DNA of 40,171 bases from Pseudomonadota bacterium (GCA_018823175.1 JAHJIY010000031.1:1-40171), one strand, 5' to 3'; positions 15,968 to 25,190 are shown, counted from the stretch's first letter. Numbers and translations: made by a program. Notes: a model not told the origin generated them from the letters alone.

Positions 15968-16819
15968 CTACGCGGTAACCACCCGGGTATTGCTGATCCG
16001 ATCATGCAAAGTGCGTCTTTTGGCATCAAAAGCCGCCATCAGATAACCGATACCCAAAGTACCCATCACCACGATAAATTCGCCGCAGTAACGGCCAAAA
16101 GCCTGACCGTATCCCAGCTTGCCCCCAGCCGGGGTAACAATCAGGATCTTGCACAACATCTTGCCCGGGGTCGCTCCATACCTGCCGACAAACCAGGTCA
16201 GATAAAAAATCCCCAAGACCATGTTGACCGCCAAGGTTACCAGAAAAGCAACGCTCACCGTTGACTCAGCGTACATCGCCCCAAAAAAATGGTGCCCGGT
16301 CATGTCCACCGTAACGCCGATTATGCCCATCAGGACAAGGTCAATAACCTTGGCCAAAACCCTGCTGCCCAAACCTGCGTAATCCAAATCCTCACCCTCC
16401 GCCAAAATTACGGTCTCCCCTTCGGACCTCTTCCGCTGCAGCAACTTAAGCTTACATTTTTCACAGGCCAGCAAACCGCCATGATCAAGAAGTGCGTCCC
16501 GCCCGAACAGCCCTTTACATTCAAAACATTCAAAGAAGCCGGCGGACACGACCTCTGATAAAGGCCGCCAGGCTTTCTGTCTTTTATTCCAGACCAGATG
16601 ATCCGGGCCGATTGTCCCTTCGTTGACCAGGTCATTAAATTCCTCGCTGGTAAAAGGGCCTTTCTTTTCCTTGGCCGCGGCATAGAACCATTCCAGAGGT
16701 AATTCCTGGACCGGCTTAAGCACAAAAATCTTCTTGCATTTCGGGCAGGGAGCTTCCTTGCCGGCAAAACGATCATCCACCTTTCCTTGGCTATTGCAAT
16801 GTGGGCATAATATTTTCAT
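15968..16819 (-). CDS. RDD-family membrane protein with N-terminal zinc ribbons and GYF_2-like domain
   Basis: Starting at the ATG behind AGGAGAAAG, the product is 283 residues. Residues 1-32 form an MJ0042-type zinc ribbon (CPHC, CPKC: C5, C8, C25, C28). Residues about 42-90 look like a GYF_2 domain (EWFYAAAKEKKGPFTSEEF, then a Trp near 84). A second Cys set follows (CFEC 98-101, CEKC 119-122). The C-terminal half is an RDD domain with about three TM helices (near 157-172, 187-208, 243-265), including R153/D160 and the closing FDAKRRTLHDRISNTRV. RDD proteins are inner-membrane proteins of mostly unknown function, some linked to transport or stress. A start 12 codons upstream lacks a ribosome site. 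The gene stands alone, divergent from mutM. Confidence 0.88.
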   Translation of the reverse strand: MKILCPHCNSQGKVDDRFAGKEAPCPKCKKIFVLKPVQELPLEWFYAAAKEKKGPFTSEEFNDLVNEGTIGPDHLVWNKRQKAWRPLSEVVSAGFFECFECKGLFGRDALLDHGGLLACEKCKLKLLQRKRSEGETVILAEGEDLDYAGLGSRVLAKVIDLVLMGIIGVTVDMTGHHFFGAMYAESTVSVAFLVTLAVNMVLGIFYLTWFVGRYGATPGKMLCKILIVTPAGGKLGYGQAFGRYCGEFIVVMGTLGIGYLMAAFDAKRRTLHDRISNTRVVTA

Positions 16820-17109
16820 CACTTTCTCCTGACGATAATCGATCAACAAGAACAAACGATGCGGCTCTGCAAAGATTAAAAAATATATTCAGGTCTATCA
16901 TCCGCCCACAAAATATAGCATATTCCCTCTGATTCCACACAAATCTTCTACAGCTATATATGAAAATTGGTATATTATTATATTTATTAATTAAGTTCCA
17001 AGAATTTATTGGATCAATCAAAACTTTCATTTTGAAAAATTACAAAACATATTGCACTTCAGGATCAAATTGAAAAAGCTGCTCCTGCAAGTCTGCCACG
17101 AATCTTATA

Positions 17110-17934
17110 ATGCCTGAACTCCCCGAAGTAGAAGTGATCTGTCGTGGTCTTGCCCCGAATTTAATCGGCTGCCGAATCCTTGCAACATCTTTTAGCAATA
17201 AAAAACTGCGCCTGCCCGTGCCTCAAAAACTAATCAGCGAAAAGATCAACGGGCATCGCATTCTCCAGGTCGAACGCCGGGCAAAATTTATCATGATTAC
17301 CATGGATAGCGCTTTCATCCTGGTCATTCACCTGGGGATGACCGGCCGATTGGGATTTTTTGCCCCCGCCACCACACCGGCCCGCCACGACCATGTGCGC
17401 TGGCGGCTGGACAACAACATGGAGCTTCGCTTTAACGATACCCGGCGGTTTGGTTCGGTGCAGGTTTTCAAGGAAACGGAAATTAATGATACAGATCTCT
17501 TTACCAGCCTTGGCCCCGATCCTTTCTGGGACTCATTCTCCGCGTCCTATCTTATGGAAAAATCACGAAAGAGAACCAGTCCCATAAAAAATTTTCTGAT
17601 GGATAATCGAATCGTAGTTGGGATCGGCAACATCTACGCCAGCGAGATCCTGTTTAACGTCAGGATTCACCCTGTAACCCCGGCCCAAAAATTGGACCGC
17701 AGTCAATGGGAAATGATCGTGCAGGGAAGTCGGGAAATTCTCAGCAAGGCCATTGCCGAAGGTGGCACCACGATTGCCGACTATGTGAACAGCAGTGGTG
17801 AAAAAGGGTACTTCCAGCACAAACTAAAGGTCTACGGTAAAAATGGGAATCCCTGCTCGATCTGCCGGACCCCGATCAGCCGCCAGGTCATGGCTGGCCG
17901 CGCCACCTTTTTCTGCGGAAAATGCCAGAAATAA
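17110..17934 (+). CDS. mutM: Formamidopyrimidine-DNA glycosylase
   Basis: The 274-residue protein begins MPELPEVE. The processed Pro is the Schiff-base nucleophile, with the catalytic Glu following. Further family marks are VIHLGMTGRL, the helix-two-turn-helix region with VGIGNIYASEILF, and a C-terminal zinc finger (CSIC ... CGKC) in the last 25 residues. It removes oxidised purines such as 8-oxoguanine and cuts the abasic site by lyase action. No Shine-Dalgarno is evident, but the start is fixed by the MPELPE motif. It lies alone after an AT-rich 290-bp divergent region in which I see no gene, and converges on the bioF end with 31 bp between stops. Confidence 0.96.
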   Translation: MPELPEVEVICRGLAPNLIGCRILATSFSNKKLRLPVPQKLISEKINGHRILQVERRAKFIMITMDSAFILVIHLGMTGRLGFFAPATTPARHDHVRWRLDNNMELRFNDTRRFGSVQVFKETEINDTDLFTSLGPDPFWDSFSASYLMEKSRKRTSPIKNFLMDNRIVVGIGNIYASEILFNVRIHPVTPAQKLDRSQWEMIVQGSREILSKAIAEGGTTIADYVNSSGEKGYFQHKLKVYGKNGNPCSICRTPISRQVMAGRATFFCGKCQK

Positions 17935-17947
17935 TTGAACATAATCT

Positions 17948-17978
17948 AAAAAAATCATCCGGAGTCTATACCCCGGAT
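17948..17978 (-). terminator. Intrinsic terminator of the pcnB-bioB-bioF transcript
   Basis: Read on the minus strand, ATCCGG (17978-17973) pairs with CCGGAT (17962-17957). After one G the transcript runs into seven U (17954-17948). The upstream arm lies inside the last codons of bioF, so the stop codon sits in the loop. On the plus strand there is no T-run, so it should act only on the bio transcript. Confidence 0.8.
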
Positions 17979-19177
17979 CCCAGCCCTCGCCGCCTTAACA
18001 GATCAACCACCAAGCTGGCGGTCCGTTCCAAATCACTATCCGAGTGATGCAAGGTAATTGAAAATCTCAAACGGGCCGTACCTTGCGGAACAGTGGGCGG
18101 ACGTACCGCCGTAACAAACACCTTGTTTGCCCTGCCTTCAGCTGCCAGCTCCATAGCCAGACCGCTGTCCCCCACCAGAACCGGCACAATCTGCGAAGGA
18201 CCAAGATCAGCAACCCCGCCCGTACCTAAGATCTCTTTAAACAGGGCGACTTTGGCCTGTAACTGCCGCCGCAGTTGGGGCTGCTCCCGGACGATCTTCA
18301 AGGCCGCCAACGAAGCGCCGACAACGGCCGGCGGCAAAGCGGTTGAATAAATAAAACTACGGGCCCGATTAACCAGATAATTAACCATCTCTTCAGATGA
18401 AGCAACGTAAGCGCCATAACTACCCAGGGCCTTGCCAAAAGTCCCCATCGCAATATCGACCTCAGCGGCGACCCCATCTTCCTGAATAACACCGCCGCCA
18501 TTTTTACCAAAAATACCGGTGGCGTGGGCCTCATCCACCATGAGTAGACAATCATATTTTTTCTTGAGAGCAACCAGTTCCGGCAGCGGACAGCGATCAC
18601 CGTCCATACTGTAAATGGACTCAACTACAATTAAAGCCCGGCCCTGCCCCCGCTCTTTGATCAAAAGTTCTTCGAGATGAGCCAGATCATTATGGCGGAA
18701 CCTGACCAGCCTGGCCATGGATAAACGGCAGCCGTCATAGATACTGGCGTGGTTGAATCGATCGCAGAAAACAACGTCACCCCGTCCGATCAAGGCCGGG
18801 ATCAAGCCGATGTTGGCCAAATATCCACTGCCAAAAATCAGGGCACCGGCCTTGCCCTTCAGGGAGGCAACCTCCTGCTCCAGCTCATGATAAAGCGCCA
18901 GATCACCGCTCATCAGACGAGCGGCACCGGCCCCGGTCCCAATTTTTTCCAAATAATGCCGGCTGGCCGCAATGACCTCCGGATGCTCGGACAGGGCCAG
19001 ATAATCGTTTGAGGAAAAATCGATCAATTCCTGATTTTCGCTTCCCCTAGATTCTGCGTAACCCCCATTACTTCCTGCGGCGCGTACCCTTCCGCCGCCC
19101 AGCCGTTCAATCGGGAAAAGCTCTCGACAGATACCGGAGGCTTTGCGCTTTTTGAGCCACTCTTTCAGATACTCCAT
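17966..19177 (-). CDS. bioF: 8-amino-7-oxononanoate synthase (biotin synthesis)
   Basis: The 403-residue PLP enzyme condenses L-alanine with pimeloyl-ACP or pimeloyl-CoA to give 8-amino-7-oxononanoate. Visible marks are IDFSSNDYLALSEHPEV, GTGAGAARLMSG, the conserved VDEAHATGIFG (PLP-ring Asp/His) and GTFGKALGSYG with the PLP lysine K249. Length fits the AONS family (about 385-400). The closely related 2-amino-3-ketobutyrate CoA ligase is the main alternative; its place next to bioB favours BioF. The ATG overlaps the end of bioB by 13 bp, so translation is likely coupled. Its 3' end doubles as the first arm of a terminator. No bioA, bioD or bioC/H is visible here. Confidence 0.94.
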   Translation of the reverse strand: MEYLKEWLKKRKASGICRELFPIERLGGGRVRAAGSNGGYAESRGSENQELIDFSSNDYLALSEHPEVIAASRHYLEKIGTGAGAARLMSGDLALYHELEQEVASLKGKAGALIFGSGYLANIGLIPALIGRGDVVFCDRFNHASIYDGCRLSMARLVRFRHNDLAHLEELLIKERGQGRALIVVESIYSMDGDRCPLPELVALKKKYDCLLMVDEAHATGIFGKNGGGVIQEDGVAAEVDIAMGTFGKALGSYGAYVASSEEMVNYLVNRARSFIYSTALPPAVVGASLAALKIVREQPQLRRQLQAKVALFKEILGTGGVADLGPSQIVPVLVGDSGLAMELAAEGRANKVFVTAVRPPTVPQGTARLRFSITLHHSDSDLERTASLVVDLLRRRGLGSGV

Positions 19178-20085
19178 AACGCCTTGACTTCCGCCACAAA
19201 TTTCAGGTCCGCCTCCGGCGTTCTACCTCTTTGGGTCAAATAACCACCGATCATCATCCCATCAGCCCCGGCCATAAAAACCGAACCTAGAAAATCGTGC
19301 AATTCCGTCTCCCGTCCGGCCGCCAAACGTACCGGCACATCCGGATGAATCAACCGGAAAAGGGCGACCGATCTTAAAATCTCACCAATCGACAAGGGCG
19401 GATTATCCGCCAAAGGAGTCCCCGCCAGAGGAATCAAGATATTGATCGGCACCGAATCAACCCGGCATTCCCTTAGAGTCAAAGCCATTGAAATCCGGTC
19501 CTCTTCACTTTCACCCAGACCAAAAATCCCGCCGGCACACACTTCAAGGCCGGCTGCTTGCGCCGCCTTAATCGTCTCAATCCGCTCGTCAAACGTATGG
19601 GTGGTTACCATCTGCGGGAAAAACTCTCTGGAGGTCTCAAGATTGTGATGATATCGAACAAGACCCGCTTTTTTCAACAAATCAAACTCAGGTTTCCCTA
19701 AAATTCCCAGGGAAGCACATACCTTGATTTGTACCAGTGCACAAATCTCGGAAATTATCTCCGCCACCCTGGCGACCTCGTCAGAAGACATCCCGCGACC
19801 GCTGGTCACCAGGGAAAAATGTTGAGCCCCGGCCTCTTTTGCCTGGCGGGCAGCTGACAAAATCTCTTGCCGACCCTTCAGGGGATAGATCGGGGCATCG
19901 GTCTGGTAATGGGCAGACTGCACGCAAAACCGGCAATCCTCACTGCACTTGCCAGATTTAGCGTTGATTATACTGCAGAGAGAAAACTTCTTGCCGCGAT
20001 GTTGCAACTTGGCCTGCAAGGCAAGGTTCACCAGCTCACAGAGGGGAAGTGCTTTAATTTCTTTAATCTCATCCGGCTGCATCAT
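19165..20085 (-). CDS. bioB: Biotin synthase
   Basis: This 306-residue radical SAM enzyme inserts sulfur into dethiobiotin. The cluster motif is CSEDCRFC (C47, C51, C54), preceded by SLCSIINAKSGK and followed by QSAHY, all typical of BioB. Further conserved stretches are VTSGRG, RYHHNLETS and CAGGIFGLGESEEDR. Length is close to the usual 310-350. The start ATGATG overlaps the pcnB stop by 4 bp, and the 3' end overlaps bioF by 13 bp. All three are therefore likely co-transcribed and translationally coupled. Confidence 0.96.
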   Translation of the reverse strand: MMQPDEIKEIKALPLCELVNLALQAKLQHRGKKFSLCSIINAKSGKCSEDCRFCVQSAHYQTDAPIYPLKGRQEILSAARQAKEAGAQHFSLVTSGRGMSSDEVARVAEIISEICALVQIKVCASLGILGKPEFDLLKKAGLVRYHHNLETSREFFPQMVTTHTFDERIETIKAAQAAGLEVCAGGIFGLGESEEDRISMALTLRECRVDSVPINILIPLAGTPLADNPPLSIGEILRSVALFRLIHPDVPVRLAAGRETELHDFLGSVFMAGADGMMIGGYLTQRGRTPEADLKFVAEVKALWSI

Positions 20086-21434
20086 CTTCTTTTCTTAAAT
20101 CCAAAAATACCGCCTCCGGTGTTATGGGCAAAGGCAGGTAGTCGATCTCCGCGATGGGGAGGACGCTTTTTATTCTCAAGCTTAGGCTCTTTGACCACTG
20201 CGGCAAAGCTGACCGAAGCCACCTTTTTACCGCCGCAAACCTCCTTATAAATTTGATAGAACTGCAAACCGTCATTAAAATAACTTTTTCTGGTCAGCCC
20301 CTTCGGCCAAGCGCCACCCTTATCATGCTGTATAAAAATCGGCAGATTAACCAGAAGCCCGGTAATCTCTTCCTGCAGTACCCGCTTTATATTGAGGTGG
20401 GCCAGCATCTCAGCCAACCGGGAGCGAACTTTGCGGGAAAAGGCAAACAATTCCTTGCCAATAGTCGGCGCGGCCAATAAATCCATTTCCACCAACGCCC
20501 ATGGAACCAGAAGCAAAGCAACCACAATATGCTCAGGCAACTCAACCTCTTCGGCCCGCAACCGGTCGATGACCGCTAAGACATTGAGGAGTTGCCCCAA
20601 ACCTCCCTTGCTCTGCCGGAACTCCTTTTGCTCAAAATCGTCTGACTGGCCTGAATTATTCGAAAGAATTTTTTTATAGAAGGGAAAGACGACAAAAAAG
20701 ATGCCGCTGGCAATGGCAAGTTGGGCCCAGGCATGGCTGGCACCCCCCCGTAAATCTTTAAAAATTTCATCCCTGATCCTTGATTCAGGACACAAAGTCA
20801 ACATCGCACGATTCTCGCAAATGGCCTGCCAGCTTTTTTCTTCAATCGAAAAGCCGGTGCGCGCGGCATGCCTGATCGCCCGTAACATCCTGACCGGATC
20901 TCTGGTTATCCGCCGTTGGGGTTCGCCGACAATCCGGACAATCCCATGGTTCAGATCCGCCACCCCCCCGGTGTAATCAATAACCGTAAAGTTCTCGATT
21001 TCATAAAAAAGGGCATTGATCGTCAGATCGCGACGAAAGGCATCTTCCACCAAAGTACCGTATGTATTATTGGCGGGCAGCACCTGCTCGTTATTCTGAA
21101 TATCATGCTCACTGCTGCGCCGCAGAGTGGAGACCTCGACAATCTTCTCACCCTTGAAAAAAACCTGAACCAGACGAAAACGCCGGCCAATGACTCGGCT
21201 GTTTCTGAAAATCTTCCGGATCTGCCCGGGCCGGGCATTGGTACTTATATCAAAATCCTTCGGCGTCTTGCCAAGATAAAGGTCTCGAACCCCTCCCCCG
21301 ACCAGATAGGCGGAAAATCCGGCATCCCGTAAACGGTGCATGACCTTCAATGCTTCACGGTCAATATTTTTTCTTGAAATGGAATGGTCGCACCTGGAGA
21401 TAACCAGGGGCTCAGGAGATTTATCAGGAGTCAT
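20082..21434 (-). CDS. pcnB: Poly(A) polymerase / tRNA nucleotidyltransferase family (PcnB-type)
   Basis: The 450-residue protein has the class II nucleotidyltransferase head: YLVGGGVRDLYLG and DFDISTNA (metal-binding D60 and D62), then VIGRRFRLVQVFF, which matches the signature used to tell PcnB from CCA-adding enzymes. The head is followed by RRDLTINALFY and TGGVADL. The C-terminus is very basic (ENKKRPPHRGDR ... FKKRR), as in PcnB. It adds 3' A tails to RNAs, promoting decay, or may take part in CCA addition; activity within this family has been hard to predict in delta-proteobacteria. An AGGAG lies about 12 bp before the ATG. It is the first gene of a three-gene overlapping set with bioB and bioF. 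Confidence 0.88.
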   Translation of the reverse strand: MTPDKSPEPLVISRCDHSISRKNIDREALKVMHRLRDAGFSAYLVGGGVRDLYLGKTPKDFDISTNARPGQIRKIFRNSRVIGRRFRLVQVFFKGEKIVEVSTLRRSSEHDIQNNEQVLPANNTYGTLVEDAFRRDLTINALFYEIENFTVIDYTGGVADLNHGIVRIVGEPQRRITRDPVRMLRAIRHAARTGFSIEEKSWQAICENRAMLTLCPESRIRDEIFKDLRGGASHAWAQLAIASGIFFVVFPFYKKILSNNSGQSDDFEQKEFRQSKGGLGQLLNVLAVIDRLRAEEVELPEHIVVALLLVPWALVEMDLLAAPTIGKELFAFSRKVRSRLAEMLAHLNIKRVLQEEITGLLVNLPIFIQHDKGGAWPKGLTRKSYFNDGLQFYQIYKEVCGGKKVASVSFAAVVKEPKLENKKRPPHRGDRLPAFAHNTGGGIFGFKKRR

Positions 21435-21601
21435 GCTGTGTAATTTGCTCCTGCGTCATATAAATAGACAAAATATACGGATCAGCTCAGAGGGAGAATA
21501 TAAAACTACACCTTATCCTGTGTCAAAATAAATTCAGAACAGCTTACAAACAGAAACCAAAGATAGCAAAATCATCCGAGATCCAACTAAGGGAATTCTA
21601 C

Positions 21602-22588
21602 TCAGACCGAGACGCCAGCTCCGGATGATTCGTGGTATACCGACTCCGCCTGGGAGACAAACTGGTCAAAAACCTCCCTGACCGTAAGAATCTCCTTCAT
21701 TTTATAAACATTCTCTCCGGTAAAAACCAGACCTTCCTCAATATTGCCCTCACAGGCCTTGGTCAACCGGTCCGAGATGCAGAAAAAATGATCACATTTT
21801 TTCAAACATTTATTAACGCATTTTTTAGTAGTCACATCGACCTTATCAATCATCTTCTGCACAAAGGGAGTCTTAATGGCCCGTCCCGGCAAACCTACCG
21901 GCGAATGGATCAAAGAGACATCCTCTTTATTGGCATGCAACATTGCCTGCTTGAAACTCTCGGCCACGGAACACTCTTTGGTCAACACAAACCTGGTTGC
22001 AATCTGCACCCCGTCCGCGCCATATTTGTCCATCATTTCGCCCATTTCAAAACCGTTGGTAATACCGCCGGCGGCAATAAGCGGAACCTTGGTGATAACC
22101 TTACGAATCTCAGGAAACAGATCACGCAACGCTATGTCCGTTCCCAAATGGCCACCAGCCTCCTTGGCCTCGACAACAATGGCGGCGGCGCCAAGTTTTT
22201 CGGCCAGTCTCGCAAAGGCCGGGGAAGATACGATCGAAACGATTGGCGTATTGGTTTCTTTACCGATCTTGAAAATGTCCCTTGAGAATCCAGCCCCGGT
22301 AACAATCATGTCAACCCCGGCTTCGATGGAACCCATGACCAGCTTATAAAAATCCTTCATGGCAAACATGATATTGACCGCGACAATGCCCTTGGTCGCG
22401 CTCTTCGCCTTACGAATATCAGCCTGCAGTTCTGCCAAAGGGATAGCGGAACCGCCAATCGTGCCGATTCCTCCGCATTCGGCAACCGGTATAGCAAGAG
22501 CCGAGGTGGACACACGAATGGACATGCCGCCCTGCACCAATGGAACAGTTGCGGTGAAGCGGCCAATAGTCAAAGGAGGAAGTTTCAT
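21602..22588 (-). CDS. Nitronate monooxygenase / FabK-like flavoprotein with Cys-rich insert
   Basis: The 328-residue FMN TIM-barrel protein starts with LTIGRFTATVPLVQGGMS and contains VEAKEAGGHLGTD and AAGGIT, the FMN-phosphate and active-site stretches of the NMO/FabK family. These oxidise nitronates such as propionate-3-nitronate; some relatives are enoyl-ACP reductases. Near residues 257-270 is CVNKCLKKCDHFFC, four Cys spaced 3-3-4, which could hold a metal or cluster. I recall a similar segment in homologues from anaerobes. It is transcribed away from the HAD gene and lies 167 bp upstream of pcnB on the same strand. The substrate is uncertain. Confidence 0.88.
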   Translation of the reverse strand: MKLPPLTIGRFTATVPLVQGGMSIRVSTSALAIPVAECGGIGTIGGSAIPLAELQADIRKAKSATKGIVAVNIMFAMKDFYKLVMGSIEAGVDMIVTGAGFSRDIFKIGKETNTPIVSIVSSPAFARLAEKLGAAAIVVEAKEAGGHLGTDIALRDLFPEIRKVITKVPLIAAGGITNGFEMGEMMDKYGADGVQIATRFVLTKECSVAESFKQAMLHANKEDVSLIHSPVGLPGRAIKTPFVQKMIDKVDVTTKKCVNKCLKKCDHFFCISDRLTKACEGNIEEGLVFTGENVYKMKEILTVREVFDQFVSQAESVYHESSGAGVSV

Positions 22589-23028
22589 ATCAATTAACGC
22601 TCCAACATCTGCGAATTATCTTAAGTAAATAACAACGGTCGAATAAGCCTGATCCGACAAAAAGAAAGGCTTGCAGGTCAATTTATTGGGGTCAAGCGAG
22701 AATGTTCTTATACCGCAAGGGCATAAGTTTCGTATGGGCCGACCAGCGGCTCTACTCAGCTTTAACCAGAAGAATTGATTTTCAATGCAACCACCCTCTG
22801 TCAAATGCATCCAATATTATGCTGCTCTTTCATAATTTTGTCAATAGCCACAACCACCCGGAACATATCCTTCGTTAATTTTTTTTCAAAATTACCTGAT
22901 AATTTTTTAAAATCCCCAAATACCCATGCTATAATCATTTGATATCAGTTACTAAATATGCAAATAGTTCATTGCTAATTTCATGTAAAAATTTATAAAA
23001 TATAAATAGCGGAGCACATGGCTACCAA
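22589..23028. other. 440-bp divergent intergenic region containing one hairpin repeat
   Basis: The region between the nitronate monooxygenase and the HAD gene has no supported gene. It carries the dispersed repeat at 22709-22764 and is otherwise AT-rich, with several T-runs. A four-codon frame, ATG 23018 to TGA 23032, overlaps the HAD start as ATGA. Its upstream GGAG is only 3 nt away, so it may just be chance. Confidence 0.4.
22709..22764 (+). repeat. Dispersed hairpin repeat, third locus
   Basis: This copy has TATACCGCAAGGGCATAAG and CTCAGCTTTA in common with the left-edge array. Its stem is GGGCCG (22736-22741) with CGGCTC (22747-22752), including one G-U pair. It lies between two divergent genes, about 120 bp upstream of each or more, so it cannot be a shared 3'-end terminator. 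The spacing of conserved ends and stem is the same as in the other copies. Confidence 0.85.
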
Positions 23029-23625
23029 ATGAAAATTCACCCAAAGCATATCGGCTTTGATATAGACGGCGTAGTAGCGGATACCATGGAAGCTTTCATC
23101 CGGCTTGCCCACGAAGACTACGGCATAGAAAATATTACTCCGTCCGATATCACGGAGTTTCTGGCTGAAGATTGTCTGACCATTGATCCATATATAATTG
23201 AAGAAATCTTCAATCGACTACTGACCAGTCCACTTGAAGCAGGCCTCAAACCGATGGCAGGTTCAATGGTGGTCCTGAAAAAGTTGTCGCAAAAAGCGCC
23301 CTTAACCTTCATAACCGCCAGGCCGCAAAAAGATCCAATCGCGCAATGGCTTGAAGCAAATCTCGGTCCGGAAATATTCGGTGCCTGCCGCCTGATTGCA
23401 ACCGGCGAACACGACTCAAAAGGGGAATATATCAAAAACATGGGACTCAAATACTTTGTCGATGACCGGGCCCAAACCTGCATCCTGCTCGGAAAACAGG
23501 ACATCATCCCAATTGTGTTCAGTCAGCCCTGGAACCAAGGCAAACACAACCTGACCTCGGTTGAAAATTGGCAGGCCATCCATGAGATGTGCCAAATTCC
23601 CGCCGAATCATCGCCCTCTGATTAA
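23029..23625 (+). CDS. HAD-family phosphatase, 5'(3')-deoxyribonucleotidase-like
   Basis: The 198-residue protein has the HAD motif [11 protein letters not shown] (nucleophile D11, acid D13), motif II in FITARPQ and a closing VDDR. Its form fits the NT5C / YorS-type nucleotidase group, which dephosphorylates nucleoside monophosphates; the exact substrate is inferred. GCGGAG lies 14 bases before the ATG, rather far. A 4-codon frame (ATG 23018) ends in the overlapping ATGA, which could provide coupling. The stop overlaps the start of the Nudix gene by one base, so the two are co-transcribed. A nucleotidase beside a Nudix hydrolase suggests nucleotide-pool cleaning. Confidence 0.85.
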   Translation: MKIHPKHIGFDIDGVVADTMEAFIRLAHEDYGIENITPSDITEFLAEDCLTIDPYIIEEIFNRLLTSPLEAGLKPMAGSMVVLKKLSQKAPLTFITARPQKDPIAQWLEANLGPEIFGACRLIATGEHDSKGEYIKNMGLKYFVDDRAQTCILLGKQDIIPIVFSQPWNQGKHNLTSVENWQAIHEMCQIPAESSPSD

Positions 23626-24050
23626 TGACAGCCATGGACAATCATCCGGTAAACACCCATAAAAATCCAGTACCGACAGTTGACATTATTATTGAAATCA
23701 ACAAAGGCATTATCCTGATAAAAAGGAAAAATCCTCCGTATGGCTGGGCTTTGCCGGGCGGATTTGTAGATTACGGCGAAACACTTGAAACCGCTGCCTG
23801 TCGTGAAGCACTTGAGGAAACAGGTTTAACCGTAAAGCTAAAAAAACAATTACACACTTATTCTGACCCAAAACGGGACCCTCGGCGCCACACGATAAGC
23901 ACGGTATTTATCGCTGAAGCCAAAGGAAATCCACGGGCCGGAGACGATGCGGCAGAAGCCGCGATATTTATGCAAAATGAGATACCGACACTAGTCTTTG
24001 ATCACAAGGAAATCATTAATGACTATTACAAACAAAAAAGAAACAACTGA
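23625..24050 (+). CDS. Nudix hydrolase
   Basis: The 141-residue protein carries a complete Nudix box, [20 protein letters not shown] through to TGL (residues 46-68), matching GX5EX7REUXEEXGU. Such enzymes hydrolyse nucleoside diphosphates linked to another group. The motif [13 protein letters not shown] before the box resembles ADP-ribose or NADH pyrophosphatase-type members, but the substrate is unproven. The ATG overlaps the stop of the HAD gene; a second ATG at 23634 is possible, and neither has a clear ribosome site. The 3' end overlaps the next gene by 32 bp. Confidence 0.92.
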   Translation: MTAMDNHPVNTHKNPVPTVDIIIEINKGIILIKRKNPPYGWALPGGFVDYGETLETAACREALEETGLTVKLKKQLHTYSDPKRDPRRHTISTVFIAEAKGNPRAGDDAAEAAIFMQNEIPTLVFDHKEIINDYYKQKRNN

Positions 24051-24933
24051 GAAACCCAAAATTCTCATAGTTGACGACGACCCCCTTGTTTTGGAGTTGC
24101 TCGGGATATCGATAGCATCTTTTGGTTATGAGTTTATTGAAGCAACCGATGGCCTGATTGCCATTGAAAAGCTGAAGAATAACTCTTTCACAATGGTCAT
24201 CACCGATATGATGATGCCGAATATGGACGGGATGCAACTCTTGAATCACATCCATGCCCACTACCCGAAACTGGGGGTCATCGTAGTTACCGGCTATACC
24301 GGAACCTTCAGTTACACCGATGTAATCAGGGCCGGAGCCAGCGATTTCATCTCCAAGCCTTTCAACACCGATGAACTGGAAGCAAAAATTAACAGAATTC
24401 TCAGAGAGCAGAGCCTGATCAGCAAGCTGGAGCATCTTTCCAACTGCGATCCGCTTACCGATCTTTACAACCGCCGCTATTTTGATGAAAAACTTAACGA
24501 AGAGGTCCACCGCGCCAATCGGCAGGGCTACCCTCTTTTCCTGGCCTTACTGGACGTAGACAAATTCAAGCCATATAACGATGCTTATGGCCATCAGGCC
24601 GGGGACAAGGCCCTCAGAGCAATCAGCAAAATACTAAGACACTGTACGCGTGATAACGTGGACTGGACCTTCCGATACGGCGGCGACGAATTTGCAATTA
24701 TCACCCCACACATCACCCGGGAACAAGCCACAAATGTCGGTCAGCGCATTATCGAGTGCTACCGGAAATGTAATTTTGATAATACCGGGATCAGTGTCGG
24801 CCTGGCAGAACTGATCCGCCACAAAGATGCCTCCTGGGAAGGAGACATCCATGACCTGATTGCCCGGGCGGACAAGGCACTTTATCGGGCAAAAGATAAC
24901 GGCAAAAATCAGATAGTACACGATGAGACGTAA
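24019..24933 (+). CDS. Response regulator diguanylate cyclase (REC-GGDEF)
   Basis: With the ATG eight bases after AAGGA, the product has 304 residues; a TTG seven codons earlier is less likely. Residues about 14-130 are a receiver domain with acidic DDD (19-21), phospho-acceptor D63 in [11 protein letters not shown] and the KPF lysine. A GGDEF domain follows ([36 protein letters not shown] with GGDEF at 221-225). The position of the RxxD I-site reads DNVD, so product inhibition is probably lost. It overlaps the end of the Nudix gene. It should make c-di-GMP when phosphorylated by an unlinked kinase; no kinase is adjacent. Confidence 0.94.
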   Translation: MTITNKKETTEKPKILIVDDDPLVLELLGISIASFGYEFIEATDGLIAIEKLKNNSFTMVITDMMMPNMDGMQLLNHIHAHYPKLGVIVVTGYTGTFSYTDVIRAGASDFISKPFNTDELEAKINRILREQSLISKLEHLSNCDPLTDLYNRRYFDEKLNEEVHRANRQGYPLFLALLDVDKFKPYNDAYGHQAGDKALRAISKILRHCTRDNVDWTFRYGGDEFAIITPHITREQATNVGQRIIECYRKCNFDNTGISVGLAELIRHKDASWEGDIHDLIARADKALYRAKDNGKNQIVHDET

Positions 24934-25124
24934 CCTGCTTCATTCTTAGGATCAGCAAAAACATCGATCCGCGCATCATCCCCTGTCCTGCAAAATTCCA
25001 CGATATTAATGTTGCCCTGATCTGACTTGCCAACTCATCCCCCTCCCGGTGAGACCAGGAAAGAACCTTATTCCGGCGGCTGAAAATTATTTTTCAAAAC
25101 CGACAGAATTGCCCGAAGAAAAAG

Positions 25125-25153
25125 TTGTATTTGATCGTAACCTCTGGTATATA
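25125..25153 (+). promoter_or_regulatory. Likely rpsA promoter
   Basis: TTGTAT (25125-25130) and TATATA (25148-25153) are spaced by 17 bp, close to a sigma-70 consensus. Transcription would start near 25160, about 30 nt before the rpsA start, with the Shine-Dalgarno GGAAGGAGG at 25172-25180. A short AT-rich inverted repeat, TGAAAA/TTTTCA (25081-25096), lies just upstream. Confidence 0.55.
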
Positions 25154-25190
25154 ACCGCTTTCTATTTAACCGGAAGGAGGACAATGTCTA

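Noticed and set aside
21632..22285. Open frame of 217 codons on the plus strand
   Set aside because: It is antisense to the nitronate monooxygenase gene, which carries the FMN-binding motifs.
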